A stretch of DNA of 37,425 bases from positions 1 through 37,425 of IMG/VR virus record IMGVR_UViG_3300023179_000266, one strand, 5' to 3'. Positions 16,026-24,052 of this stretch are shown here, in pieces. The DNA is from a virus. How positions within the stretch are numbered: the first letter of the stretch is position 1; each line of letters begins with the position of its first letter. The notes under the pieces are model-generated. The model did not search any database and was not told the origin of the DNA. It saw only the letters and a program-made list of their open reading frames with translations. Made by a program: the position numbers and the translations under genes.

Positions 16026-17924
16026 TTAGATCTCACAGACACCCGAAACACATGCCAATTGCTGAGCACCTTCGACGTTATCATCTACTTCCTTAAGATC
16101 ATCCCAGTTGATGTTCGTAGGCATTTTACTTAAAAGTTCGTTGTACTCCTGTTCAGTACATGTCTCATAAGGAGCCTGCCTATACGTACCACCATCCATT
16201 GGCAAGAACGATACACCAGTACAGATATCGAAGTTCCTGTACACCCAAGCCCCTACAGCAGGCCAATCTTCTTCGTTCACTGATATCGTCACTGAAGGCT
16301 TATGTTCGCACCAGTTAAGTTGGTATACCTTCCATAGGTTTAAGTGTTCAATAGATGATACGTCATCTCTAGTCACTGCTGACTCTGGAGCCTTCATAGG
16401 AAATGAGAACACTGTTGTACTATCTGGCCTCATCACACAAGGCTCATTAGGGATACCCTGGCTGATCATAAACGCCGTAAGAGGATCTTTTTTATCCGAT
16501 CTAACACGTCTAATGTAATACGGAGCATGTTGTGGGTGAATTCCACTAGCAGTGCCACACAGCTGAGAAACAGTACCAGAAGGCTTAACGCAAGTGATCG
16601 CAGCAGAGACGGGAATGCCCAAAGCACTCGCTGTAACTTCATTCGTAGTGACTGCCTCATGCTTAAGATCCTGTAGTGTTAATGGTAATTTATAATCATT
16701 AGGATCATTTAACAATGGGTTGTCGTAGATACCTGTTAGTGATACACCCAATAGACGCTCTTCAGAAGTGTTTCTCTCCCATATCTTACGTAGGTAAGGG
16801 AAGTCAGTCATTGTGCTCTGCCAAGTGCCTAAGATAGACGCTACACGTACTTTGTAGCGTAGATCCTCAACGGTATCTGTAGCTCTGACAATGACCTCAG
16901 TGAGGTTACAGAATTGGTAAGGACGTAGGATAATCTCACTACAGGGATTCGTACCAAAGTCATGATTAGGATCTCTACGACCATTGATGGCAGCTTGTTT
17001 CTGTGCTGCTTCTCTATTGAAGATACCACGCTCACCTGAATGACTTTCATAGATCGAACACCATTCACGCATAAACTGTCCAACAGACGGTCTACTTGTA
17101 TATACAGCAGAATTGTTCGCTAAACTACGTTGTCCTTGTTGTTCCCACCAAGCACCAGCTTTAGCGTGTGCCATACGATCATCACTTAGATCACTTAAAG
17201 ATATCATTGCAGATCGTCGCACACCACCCACAACAACAACTTCCCCGATTTTGCACAGAATATCATGGCATTCCAAGGACGAGAGACGACGACCTTTGGC
17301 GATATGGAACTTCCTAATAACAAACTTGAATAGTTCAACGAGGGGTTCTGGACCAGAAGCTCTGCCTCCAAAGGTCTTAAGTCTTGCCCCAGCAGGTCTA
17401 ACTTTGGAGACATCCCATTTTGCAACTTCTCCAGCATACAGTAAAGCAATAAGTTGTCGTAGTGCTTTAGCCCAACCTTCTTTGCTGTCGGATACAACGA
17501 TAGTAGTTTTACTATCAAATAACTGATCAGGGACTTCAGGTAATTGATTAACATAGATAGATTCTACAGAGAAACCGACACCAGTACCGCATAGAAGAAT
17601 ATACATAGCTTCATCGAATGACTTAGGATCATCAATGGGTAGGTATGAACAATTATATCCTGCAATGTTCTGACGCTCCAGTGCCTCACCAGCAGTCATC
17701 ATACACCGCATAGAAGGCATCACATCAAGGTTTACAATAGCTTTGTGTACAGTTTTGTAGATATGCTTAGGAATCTCATACTTATGTTTCTTCAGTAACT
17801 GCTTTTGCATAAAAGCCATGTAGCGATCTACAGTCTCACCCCAGTTCTCTCTACGTCCTTGTTCGTCAAGAAACCTACTGTAGCGGCTCTTGTGGATAAA
17901 TGCTTGGTAGTTATTCAACTTCAT
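16026..17924 (-). CDS. nrdJ: class II (B12-dependent) ribonucleoside-triphosphate reductase
   Basis: Reduces ribonucleotides to deoxyribonucleotides for phage DNA synthesis. Key residues are visible: Cys92 (GYNCSY) and Cys339 (QFCNL), the redox pair of the active site; the thiyl-radical Cys328 and Glu330 in NPCSEI; and a C-terminal Cys625-x4-Cys630 pair (CVSGVC) that relays electrons. The order and the absence of a partner subunit fit the monomeric adenosylcobalamin-dependent type. At 632 residues it is about 100 shorter than the Lactobacillus enzyme. It is the last early gene; its ATG overlaps the stop of the gene before by 3 nt (ATGA). Confidence 0.93.
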   Translation of the reverse strand: MKLNNYQAFIHKSRYSRFLDEQGRRENWGETVDRYMAFMQKQLLKKHKYEIPKHIYKTVHKAIVNLDVMPSMRCMMTAGEALERQNIAGYNCSYLPIDDPKSFDEAMYILLCGTGVGFSVESIYVNQLPEVPDQLFDSKTTIVVSDSKEGWAKALRQLIALLYAGEVAKWDVSKVRPAGARLKTFGGRASGPEPLVELFKFVIRKFHIAKGRRLSSLECHDILCKIGEVVVVGGVRRSAMISLSDLSDDRMAHAKAGAWWEQQGQRSLANNSAVYTSRPSVGQFMREWCSIYESHSGERGIFNREAAQKQAAINGRRDPNHDFGTNPCSEIILRPYQFCNLTEVIVRATDTVEDLRYKVRVASILGTWQSTMTDFPYLRKIWERNTSEERLLGVSLTGIYDNPLLNDPNDYKLPLTLQDLKHEAVTTNEVTASALGIPVSAAITCVKPSGTVSQLCGTASGIHPQHAPYYIRRVRSDKKDPLTAFMISQGIPNEPCVMRPDSTTVFSFPMKAPESAVTRDDVSSIEHLNLWKVYQLNWCEHKPSVTISVNEEDWPAVGAWVYRNFDICTGVSFLPMDGGTYRQAPYETCTEQEYNELLSKMPTNINWDDLKEVDDNVEGAQQLACVSGVCEI

Positions 17925-18097
17925 TGATCTTCCTCTTCGGTATCGTCTAGTTCGTCAACTAAATCATCAAACATGGCTTCGATTCTGTCCTCAAACCTAT
18001 CTACCAGTTCCTCTGCTGTGATGTTAAGTATCTCAAGTAGAGATATTTCATCTAGTCTTTTTAGTTTATCAAATAAGTCCAGAATCGTTAACGCCAT
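17921..18097 (-). CDS. small acidic protein (58 aa)
   Basis: A 58-codon ORF with AAGGAG eight bases before the ATG. The sequence MALTILDLFDKLKRLDEISL continues with LEILNITAEELVDRFEDRIE and ends in a strongly acidic tail (DELDDTEEED). No known domain. It resembles small acidic regulators or inhibitor-type proteins only in composition. It overlaps nrdJ by 4 nt and follows the DUF3310 gene by 2 nt, so it belongs to the same operon. Confidence 0.8.
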   Translation of the reverse strand: MALTILDLFDKLKRLDEISLLEILNITAEELVDRFEDRIEAMFDDLVDELDDTEEEDQ

Positions 18098-18099
18098 AG

Positions 18100-18342
18100 T
18101 TACTCCTTATAATACTTTTTCTTTACTGTGTCGTAGTTATCAATCAAATACTCCAGATAGTGTACTGCTTTCTGTAGATCTTCTTTACCATTCTTACGAT
18201 GGAATCGTTGGATATACTTAACTACATTAGCGGACCAAGGATCTAATGACCATGCGCTGATGACATCCCAAGGCTGTAGTGTTGTCTGCTTATAGTGATC
18301 ACCTCCAACCTGTTTAGCTTGGTTTGAGTATTTCTGTAGCAA
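18100..18342 (-). CDS. DUF3310 protein (T7 gp1.7 nucleotide-kinase-like), TTG start
   Basis: An 80-residue protein. The core NQAKQVGGDHYKQTTLQPWD, AWSLDPWSANVVKYIQRFHR and KNGKEDLQKAVHYLEYLID is the DUF3310 signature, known from T7 gp1.7, a nucleotide kinase-related protein. No ATG exists near the domain start; the open frame extends far upstream only as a shadow of the exonuclease gene. A TTG at 18342 has AGAGGAG six bases upstream and gives a protein starting LLQKYSNQ, so I choose it. It overlaps the exonuclease by 29 nt. Confidence 0.8.
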   Translation of the reverse strand: MLQKYSNQAKQVGGDHYKQTTLQPWDVISAWSLDPWSANVVKYIQRFHRKNGKEDLQKAVHYLEYLIDNYDTVKKKYYKE

Positions 18343-19048
18343 GTTTTTCTCCTCTACGTTGTTGCTGCCATCCACCACAGTCTTGGCACTGGTATCGCTG
18401 GTACTTTCCCGTGGCAGTAGTGCTATACCCCCTCCGCTGTATATTGAAACTCCCGCACCGTGTGCAGCTTGCGTAGCCGTTACTAATACTGACGTTTGGG
18501 TGGGTTCGAATCCAGGGAAGAAATCGCTCATAGACCTTTTCCAGTATGATGACATCCTGTTTGTTATACTGCTCCATCACTGCCCAGGCTTCTTTGTCTT
18601 TGTTCATACATTTGATCCAAAGCTCAAAGCCTTCATGTTTAAACTTCTGGCCTACTCCTAACGCTCTAGCAACATAATCTAACTTGTTACTAGGAAATCT
18701 AAACTCTTTTCTAGCAGTCTTTAACAGGTCAATTTGATGATAAGGTGCTGGTGGTTGCATCCCTGCTTCTAGGAACTCTTTGTTGAGTGTCGGTATATCA
18801 AACCTAGTACCGTTGTAATGTATTACCGCATCACACTCATCAAGTAAGCTGTGGATCTTCTTTAGCATCGTCTTCTTACCGTTTAAGATGCTACTGAACA
18901 TCACACGATCACCACCATACCACTTAGCTGCCCAACACAAAACACTACTACTGTCTACGATCTGACTGATGCTGATGTTTTGTCTAAACAATCCCCAGAC
19001 ATAAGCAGTGTTAGGTGCTGACTCAATATCAAGTAGAAGGATTCTCAC
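18314..19048 (-). CDS. DnaQ-like 3'-5' exonuclease (RNase_H_2 type) with C-terminal zinc ribbon
   Basis: A 244-residue protein. Exo I: LLLDIES (Asp7, Glu9); Exo II: HYNGTRFD; Exo III: EQYNKQDV, the DEDD catalytic set of the RNase H-like YprB/RNase_H_2 group. The C-terminus has two Cys pairs, CTRCGS and CQDCGG, a zinc ribbon likely to bind nucleic acid. The polymerase has its own proofreading domain, so this second exonuclease may process recombination intermediates or degrade host DNA. That is inference. It overlaps both neighbours. Confidence 0.85.
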   Translation of the reverse strand: MRILLLDIESAPNTAYVWGLFRQNISISQIVDSSSVLCWAAKWYGGDRVMFSSILNGKKTMLKKIHSLLDECDAVIHYNGTRFDIPTLNKEFLEAGMQPPAPYHQIDLLKTARKEFRFPSNKLDYVARALGVGQKFKHEGFELWIKCMNKDKEAWAVMEQYNKQDVIILEKVYERFLPWIRTHPNVSISNGYASCTRCGSFNIQRRGYSTTATGKYQRYQCQDCGGWQQQRRGEKLATEILKPS

Positions 19049-19364
19049 TGTCTTCTTCTTCTTTTACTTCTTCTTCTGTATTCAATTCAAACTTATCACA
19101 GTAGTTGTTTATGTATTCACGATGGTCGGAAATGTTAATCTGATTTCCAAACTGTTCAACACTGACTTTTTCTTTGATGTCATATCCGTAGTAAGCACTG
19201 ATGGCTTCACAGCATTTCTCTAACAATACATGCCAAGAACAACCTTCATCAAACACTGTTGTTATGTTGATGTCAATGCTAATAGGATACTCATAATCCC
19301 TAACAAAGTCTCTATCATTAGCAGTATGGCTAATGTTAATGTGTAACCTAACCGTCTCTTTCAT
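19029..19364 (-). CDS. hypothetical early protein (111 aa)
   Basis: Lies between thyX and the DnaQ-like exonuclease with 17-20 nt overlaps at each end, which supports it as a real operon member. The N-terminal half looks like a beta-hairpin (ETVRLHINISHTANDRD and YPISIDINITTVF), the middle has WHVLLEKCCEAISAYYGYDI, and the tail is very acidic (TEEEVKEEEDSENPST). No known family recognised. Confidence 0.75.
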   Translation of the reverse strand: MKETVRLHINISHTANDRDFVRDYEYPISIDINITTVFDEGCSWHVLLEKCCEAISAYYGYDIKEKVSVEQFGNQINISDHREYINNYCDKFELNTEEEVKEEEDSENPST

Positions 19365-20064
19365 CGTCTTCTCCGTTGTTCATTAAAGCATCCCATGATG
19401 CAGGAAATATCTGAGCACATATGTTGTGAATCTTCTCAGCTACTATACGTGTCTCAGCCTGTGCTGACTTATCTAACCTAAGTTGACATACCCTGGCAAA
19501 AGCGTAAAGACTACCACTCCAATACCATTCAGTCATCATGGATTGGGGAAGCACCATCCTAGCCTGCTCAGGACAAATACCTTCTTTAAGCATTTGCTCA
19601 TACAATGATAACATGTAACCAGTGTACTTGTCAACAGTTGCGTTCCAATCAATGTAAGATTTTACAGATTCTTGTAAACTTCCTTGTTTAACGTTATCAG
19701 CTTTACGTCTAAAGTAAGTAGGTTGATAGATCTCAGGTGAACTGTCTACGTAACGTCTGCTTACTTCATTCCATGCTAACCCAACAGTATGCTTCATTAG
19801 CTGACGGGCAACGAAGATTGGTGCTTTGACTCGTAATTGTAGGAAACAATGACTAAAAGGACTCCAATGGTTGTGCTTTGCTAAGTACTTCAGTAGCTTT
19901 GCATCTTTGTCATTGAGCACTGGTAGTGGAAAGAAGTTATTACCCATGTCAACATCATACCAATCAGCACCATCAGACTCCTTATCAAAGGACACACGGG
20001 CTGCATTGACTACTGTTAAGTCATCACCCATGTGTAGTAAGTAGTCAACCTTTATGTTTGCCAT
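19348..20064 (-). CDS. thyX: FAD-dependent thymidylate synthase
   Basis: A 238-residue ThyX-like protein making dTMP from dUMP with FAD and methylene-folate. Family marks are HNHWSPFSHCFLQLRVKAPI followed by FVARQLMKHTVGLAWNEVSR and RY. The usual ThyX core is RHR-x7-S; here the RHR triad is replaced (KHTVGL), as I recall from marine podovirus ThyX proteins, while the NEVSRRY part is intact. It pairs with nrdJ in nucleotide supply. It overlaps genes on both sides. Confidence 0.87.
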   Translation of the reverse strand: MANIKVDYLLHMGDDLTVVNAARVSFDKESDGADWYDVDMGNNFFPLPVLNDKDAKLLKYLAKHNHWSPFSHCFLQLRVKAPIFVARQLMKHTVGLAWNEVSRRYVDSSPEIYQPTYFRRKADNVKQGSLQESVKSYIDWNATVDKYTGYMLSLYEQMLKEGICPEQARMVLPQSMMTEWYWSGSLYAFARVCQLRLDKSAQAETRIVAEKIHNICAQIFPASWDALMNNGEDDERDG

Positions 20065-20476
20065 ATACTTTCCTTAGTGTAGTGGCTAGTTTGCTTTGCT
20101 CTACAGTCTTTTGTCGTTGCTGGTTATCATACAACTTAGCCTTTGATGCTAGCTCTATGAAGTGATCAAGATCAACAACAGCTAACGGTGTAGATCTATT
20201 CTGCTTCAGAACCAGTAAAGGCTCTGTTTCTTTTCCTTCACAGTGCCGTATTGCTTGTTCGTAGTCGTTGAAGATAGCGATTCTTGCTCTGTTCTTGCAT
20301 TCGATGCCGTAACGGAATCTCTCCAAAGCATTCGACGAGAGCCAGACATCCTCGCCCTGTGTACCCATTGGTGTGCTTTTACAGTCATGTTCGCTCAGAT
20401 TAAAAGTATCTCTAAGTTTCTCAACTACTAACTTTTGCAGTAGTCTTCCTTTGTTTTTTGCACTTGAGGGTTTCAA
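20045..20476 (-). CDS. PD-(D/E)XK endonuclease (Holliday junction resolvase-like), TTG start
   Basis: A 143-residue nuclease. The catalytic core is visible: GEDVWLSSNALERFRYGIEC with KN, giving the Asp...Glu-x-Lys (IECKN) arrangement, and a following DYEQAIRH helix. It takes the place of T7 gp3-type endonucleases in similar phages, resolving branched DNA or cutting host DNA. No ATG fits. The TTG at 20476 lies 7 nt after GGAG and is preferred over a TTG at 20482 that sits directly on it. Overlaps the preceding gene by 56 nt and thyX by 20. Confidence 0.75.
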   Translation of the reverse strand: MKPSSAKNKGRLLQKLVVEKLRDTFNLSEHDCKSTPMGTQGEDVWLSSNALERFRYGIECKNRARIAIFNDYEQAIRHCEGKETEPLLVLKQNRSTPLAVVDLDHFIELASKAKLYDNQQRQKTVEQSKLATTLRKVYGKHKG

Positions 20477-20702
20477 TATCAATCTCCGTCCATTGGCTAA
20501 TCCATGCTTTAGGAATGATCATTAGTCCGTTACATTCATCATCGTGTATGGTGGCTGCAATGTGTACACATTCGTTGTTCTCAAATGTCATGAACCCTAT
20601 TGCTTTACACTTCGCAGTATCACCGACACCCTTCTTAGTCCACCCTGAGCTGGCTACAGCATCAACCCATTCTAAATAAACTATTGTGTCGGTGGCTGCC
20701 AT
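20421..20702 (-). CDS. hypothetical early protein (93 aa)
   Basis: Begins MAATDTIVYLEWVDAVASSG and has a beta-rich middle (CKAIGFMTFENNECVHIAAT, LMIIPKAWISQWTEID) and a basic end (KCKKQRKTTAKVSS). Proteins of this size with an IxxEWxD start are common between exonuclease and endonuclease genes in T7-like aquatic phages; function not known. Overlaps the exonuclease by 22 nt. Confidence 0.75.
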   Translation of the reverse strand: MAATDTIVYLEWVDAVASSGWTKKGVGDTAKCKAIGFMTFENNECVHIAATIHDDECNGLMIIPKAWISQWTEIDIETLKCKKQRKTTAKVSS

Positions 20703-21370
20703 ATCTCATCATCCTTCCTTCTAATCCATAACAATTGACCATTTTCTATCACACGTTCTTGATTGTTATCATACGCCTTCAGCACAGCTTCATACATCTT
20801 TAGCTCTGTGTCTGCTTCAGCAAGGATCTTATCTGCTTTCTTAGGACCGATACCGCGTAAGCCTTCAATGTTATCTACCTTGTCTCCAGTAAGGATTTGT
20901 CGGTAAAAGTTTTTAATAGCTTCTTTGTCGTCGATGTAATAACTCTCTTTCTTTACTGGGTTGTAGTGATGACCAGGAATCATGTCTAAGTCTTTGTCAA
21001 TGGTAACGATTACCGATCTGTCGCGTAAGCTGGTGGCATGGATTCCAATAGCATCATCAGCTTCTTGTCCGTCAACCACTCTGAAGTCCCAAGCAGTATG
21101 CAGGTACTCACGAAGACGATGAAGATGAATGGGCCTAGGCGCATCTTTTCTATTTCCTTTATAAGGTTGTGTCTTAGCGATATCATATCTAAAGTTATTA
21201 GATCCTGTTAGATAGCCGACACAATCATCAGAAGAGAGGTCTATAAAGACCAACTCTTCCAACAACTCTGCCATGGTTTTGATGGCTACAGCCTCAGTCT
21301 CTTCATTGCAGGCAAAGCCTACTCTATAACAGAGAATGTCACCATCAATGATTGGCAGTTTAGAGTACAT
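20681..21370 (-). CDS. 5'-3' exonuclease (T7 gp6 / FEN-like)
   Basis: A 229-residue PIN-type nuclease that removes RNA primers and degrades DNA from 5' ends. Motifs in order: IIDGDILCYRV (metal-binding Asp), the DGQEADDAIG acidic cluster, SVIVTIDKDLDMIPG, and a helix-three-turn-helix TGDKVDNIEGLRGIGPKKAD for DNA binding. Length matches the phage family. The start overlaps the SSB stop by 11 nt. Confidence 0.92.
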   Translation of the reverse strand: MYSKLPIIDGDILCYRVGFACNEETEAVAIKTMAELLEELVFIDLSSDDCVGYLTGSNNFRYDIAKTQPYKGNRKDAPRPIHLHRLREYLHTAWDFRVVDGQEADDAIGIHATSLRDRSVIVTIDKDLDMIPGHHYNPVKKESYYIDDKEAIKNFYRQILTGDKVDNIEGLRGIGPKKADKILAEADTELKMYEAVLKAYDNNQERVIENGQLLWIRRKDDEIWQPPTQ

Positions 21371-21764
21371 CTTCCGTTTCTTCCTGATCCTGTTGTGGAT
21401 TGGAACTGTAAGTTACTAGGTCAGTGATGACTAGCTTCTTCAGTGACGGTGAAACACCTTTCTTGTTCTTAAAGGTCCAAGAATAAGCACCTAAGACACA
21501 AACAGCTTTAGTACCGTTACCAACATGTGCTAACACTTCATCACCATTTTTATCTAACGGCTTGATGGTGTGGTTACTCTTAGCGGTAATGAAGAAGCCT
21601 TTACCTTCTTTGTTGCGAACAGTGATACCCATATCCTCTAAAGCCCTTACAGCTTTGTCTGACAGGTTTGTCAGATCTACTTGATACTTACCAGACATGT
21701 CGTTAGGCTTGTCCAAGAAAGGCCACATAAGGGTTGCTTCGATACGTACAGGTTTAATATCCAT
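21360..21764 (-). CDS. single-stranded DNA-binding protein (T7 gp2.5-like)
   Basis: A 134-residue protein with a beta-rich OB-like body (VRIEATLMWPFLDKPND, SGKYQVDLTNLSDKAV, KAVCVLGAYSWTFKNKKG) and an acidic C-terminal tail ending DQEETEDVL. The acidic tail is typical for gp2.5-type proteins that contact polymerase and helicase. It protects ssDNA at the fork. The gene sits between the polymerase and the exonuclease, consistent with a replication operon. Confidence 0.82.
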   Translation of the reverse strand: MDIKPVRIEATLMWPFLDKPNDMSGKYQVDLTNLSDKAVRALEDMGITVRNKEGKGFFITAKSNHTIKPLDKNGDEVLAHVGNGTKAVCVLGAYSWTFKNKKGVSPSLKKLVITDLVTYSSNPQQDQEETEDVL

Positions 21765-21772
21765 AGTTTTCC

Positions 21773-21988
21773 TCAGTTTAACTTTGCTTTGTCAATTACC
21801 ATCATTGCCATGATGTCTGCTTTTACACTATCCTCTGCTGACTGAGCAACAGAGTACAACAGCGTTACCATCACACCATTTGATACAAGTTTGTCAGAAC
21901 TTATGTCCATTAGTATATCACCATCAGCACTCCTTGTAAAGCGAACAGTAATAGTTAAGTCTTCGATCTTCAATGGATCGGTAATCAT
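21773..21988 (-). CDS. hypothetical early protein (71 aa)
   Basis: Starts in the stop of the polymerase gene (TGATG, one base shared) so is likely coupled. Begins MITDPLKIEDLTITVRFTRS, then SADGDILMDISSDKLVSNGV, then a helix with YSVAQSAEDSVKADIMAMMV. No known domain; position between polymerase and SSB suggests a replication accessory, which is a guess. Confidence 0.7.
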   Translation of the reverse strand: MITDPLKIEDLTITVRFTRSADGDILMDISSDKLVSNGVMVTLLYSVAQSAEDSVKADIMAMMVIDKAKLN

Positions 21989-23628
21989 CAGTGGGTTTCC
22001 TTCCAGTTATTACCTACTTTGTATTCCCCTGTCAGAGGACAACGTAACCCTAAAGTTACTCCAGCTTCTTCGATAGCTTTTACAGCAAGCTCACCAACGA
22101 TTGTTCCGTGTTCTTCTGCTACTTCTATCTGTATTTCATCATGGACGTTAGCAACAAACTTAGCAGGTATCTTTAACTTCTTCAGTGAATCATGAAGGTG
22201 GATAAGACCTTGTTTCATGCAGATCGCCCCAGCTCCTTGAAGAAGTGTATTAAGTGCTGCGTGTTCCGACCGTATCCATAGTCTACGACCATCCAATCCT
22301 GGCACAAACCCTTTCTCTGCATACTTTGCAACTTTCTCTTTAAGCATTTTGAGAGCTGGCGTATTCTTAAGGAACGTGGCGATAAGCCTCTTTCCAGCAT
22401 CTGCGTTGCCTCCGACAATTGATCCGATCTTAGCTGGGCCAGCCCCGTATAGAAACGCGTAGATAAACGTCTTTGCTTGAGGTCTGGTTTGTAAACCAGC
22501 AGCGAGTTGGTTTTTGCTGTGGACATCCCCATTGATCACCTCCTTTGTATAGTCCTCATCTTTCATGTAGTGAGCTAACATCCTCAATTCTAACCCTGAA
22601 GCATCACACCCTACCAATACGTTACCAGCATCTACGGTCCATACCTGCCTTGATATCTCACCATAGTCAGCAGTCACTGAAGGAACCTGAGCCATGTTAG
22701 GGCTATGGTGTGTCATACGGCCTGTGACAGCACCGTTAGTGATGACTTTGCCATGAACCCTACCATCGTCAGCAACGTGCTCTAGCCATGATGAAGCCTG
22801 TGCAATACGCTTTTGTATTAGCAGGTAATCAGCCATTGCCTTAGCCTCTGGATAGGGTAGCTTAGACAGAATAACTTCATCTACCATAGGCTTACCTGTC
22901 TCAGTAAACTTATCAGGCTTCCACCCTAATGATGTCAGTCTACGTCCTATCTGATCTCTAGAGCCAGGGTTAAACACTTCAACATGATCCTTTAGTTTCT
23001 TTCCTGTCTTTTCACTGATCCTTTCTGTAATGATGGGTGGGAATATTGATTGTAGATTCTCCTCTATGTTAGACAACTTAGACTGTAGTTCGGACACAAA
23101 AGCAGTACATAACGGTATGTCTAACTTAAAACCATTACGCTCTTGCTGTGCAATGATAAACTGTACCTTGTGCTCCAGCGCAATGCTTTGCGGTGAAAAG
23201 TCCTTCATATCTTCGCATAGTTTGCGGTGAAGTTCACCAGTAAGATGTACATCTTGGATACAGTAATCAATCATTTGCTGTGTCAGTGCAGTGAAGTCTT
23301 GGAAGTCAATCTTGTGATTCCCCAGCCTTTTTCCCCAAGCCTCTAGACTGTGTCCTCCTTCGATACTGGGATTCCATAGCCTCGACAGCACGAGAGTATC
23401 GCAAGCCTTCTTGAGTGGTATCGTAATGTTCCACAATCTCCGTAGGTAGTAGCCGTCGAAGCTGATTAGATTGTGTCCGATCACTATGTCGTAATCCTCT
23501 ATAAGAGGCTTTAGTGTACTTGCTTGAGTATGACATACAACCTCACCCGTTGTCAGATCCTTTGTTACTACGCAAAAGATAACACTCTGCTTCATGTCCG
23601 TTTCTATGTCCAGCACTAAGCTCTTCAT
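21988..23628 (-). CDS. DNA polymerase A family (T7 gp5-like) with 3'-5' exonuclease
   Basis: A 546-residue replicative polymerase. Proofreading domain: LDIET (Exo I), GHNLISFDGYYLRRL (Exo II), YCIQDVHLTG (Exo III). Polymerase motif A is VGCDASGLELRMLAHYM, motif B is RPQAKTFIYAFLYGAG and motif C is ANVHDEIQIEV. The residue matching E. coli Pol I position 762 is Tyr (in TFIYAFLYG), as in T7; in viral surveys Tyr here goes with fast lytic phages. It is shorter than T7 gp5 (704), and no thioredoxin-binding loop is obvious. Start ATG at 23628 lies within the upstream small gene. Confidence 0.95.
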   Translation of the reverse strand: MKSLVLDIETDMKQSVIFCVVTKDLTTGEVVCHTQASTLKPLIEDYDIVIGHNLISFDGYYLRRLWNITIPLKKACDTLVLSRLWNPSIEGGHSLEAWGKRLGNHKIDFQDFTALTQQMIDYCIQDVHLTGELHRKLCEDMKDFSPQSIALEHKVQFIIAQQERNGFKLDIPLCTAFVSELQSKLSNIEENLQSIFPPIITERISEKTGKKLKDHVEVFNPGSRDQIGRRLTSLGWKPDKFTETGKPMVDEVILSKLPYPEAKAMADYLLIQKRIAQASSWLEHVADDGRVHGKVITNGAVTGRMTHHSPNMAQVPSVTADYGEISRQVWTVDAGNVLVGCDASGLELRMLAHYMKDEDYTKEVINGDVHSKNQLAAGLQTRPQAKTFIYAFLYGAGPAKIGSIVGGNADAGKRLIATFLKNTPALKMLKEKVAKYAEKGFVPGLDGRRLWIRSEHAALNTLLQGAGAICMKQGLIHLHDSLKKLKIPAKFVANVHDEIQIEVAEEHGTIVGELAVKAIEEAGVTLGLRCPLTGEYKVGNNWKETH

Positions 23629-23722
23629 ATTTGTGTACCAGCTTGTGATAATCTTCTAAGAGTGTATCGTACTTTTTCTTTAACTCTGAATGCTCTGCTA
23701 TTAACTTATCCATTGCCCACAT
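23543..23722 (-). CDS. small coiled-coil protein (59 aa) overlapping the polymerase start
   Basis: An ORF of 59 codons with GGGAGG seven bases before the ATG. The sequence MWAMDKLIAEHSELKKKYDT and LLEDYHKLVHKYEELSAGH has heptad-like hydrophobic spacing. It overlaps the first 86 nt of the polymerase gene in another frame and the preceding gene by 17. The strong RBS supports translation; the polymerase start itself has a poor RBS and may depend on this gene for coupling. Confidence 0.6.
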   Translation of the reverse strand: MWAMDKLIAEHSELKKKYDTLLEDYHKLVHKYEELSAGHRNGHEAECYLLRSNKGSDNG

Positions 23723-23882
23723 CAGATACCTCCCATTTAAACTCCTTATCTGCTTTGATACCAGCTTTGATAGCTTCTCTGATAGCCCATTGTATCAATA
23801 TCCTAGACTCTTCATTAGTTAAGTCTAACGTAATGGTAGCAGAACCATCTTCATGCTCTACAAGGTTAGTTACTTCAGCCAC
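23706..23882 (-). CDS. small hypothetical protein (58 aa), GTG start
   Basis: Starts with GTG at 23882 that shares a base with the preceding stop (TAGTG); GGAG lies 6 nt upstream. Product (starting GTG as Met) AEVTNLVEHEDGSATITLDL, TNEESRILIQWAIREAIKAG, then IKADKEFKWEVSD. The LT-xEE-xRxLIQxAIxxAIxxGI core looks like small conserved phage proteins of unknown role. Operon member. Confidence 0.7.
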   Translation of the reverse strand: MAEVTNLVEHEDGSATITLDLTNEESRILIQWAIREAIKAGIKADKEFKWEVSDVGNG

Positions 23883-24052
23883 TATGGTCTCCTATTAGCA
23901 TCCTGGATAGCATACATGTAATCACTGAAGCTAGACATCTCTTTAGCAGTATCATTGAAAGCATGGATGACTTCTCCTAGTGAACTACCAGTACGAAGTT
24001 GTTCTAAAGCAAACTTCTTAGTAAGTTCCATAAGCTCTTCATAAGTTTTCAT
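23882..24052 (-). CDS. small hypothetical protein (56 aa)
   Basis: Product MKTYEELMELTKKFALEQLR then TGSSLGEVIHAFNDTAKEMS and SFSDYMYAIQDANRRP, predicted mostly helical. A longer open frame upstream is a shadow of the primase-helicase gene. ATG 24052 lies 14 nt inside the helicase end and its own stop overlaps the next start (TAGTG). Function unknown. Confidence 0.65.
   Translation of the reverse strand: MKTYEELMELTKKFALEQLRTGSSLGEVIHAFNDTAKEMSSFSDYMYAIQDANRRP

Noticed and set aside
17113-17526. + strand ORF of 137 codons opposite nrdJ
   Set aside because: nrdJ has all catalytic residues in the other frame; this one has no start signal or recognisable motif.
18440-18525. T-arm-like GGTTCGAATCC on the + strand (possible tRNA)
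   Set aside because: It lies inside the DnaQ-like exonuclease gene, and no matching acceptor, D or anticodon stems can be drawn around it.
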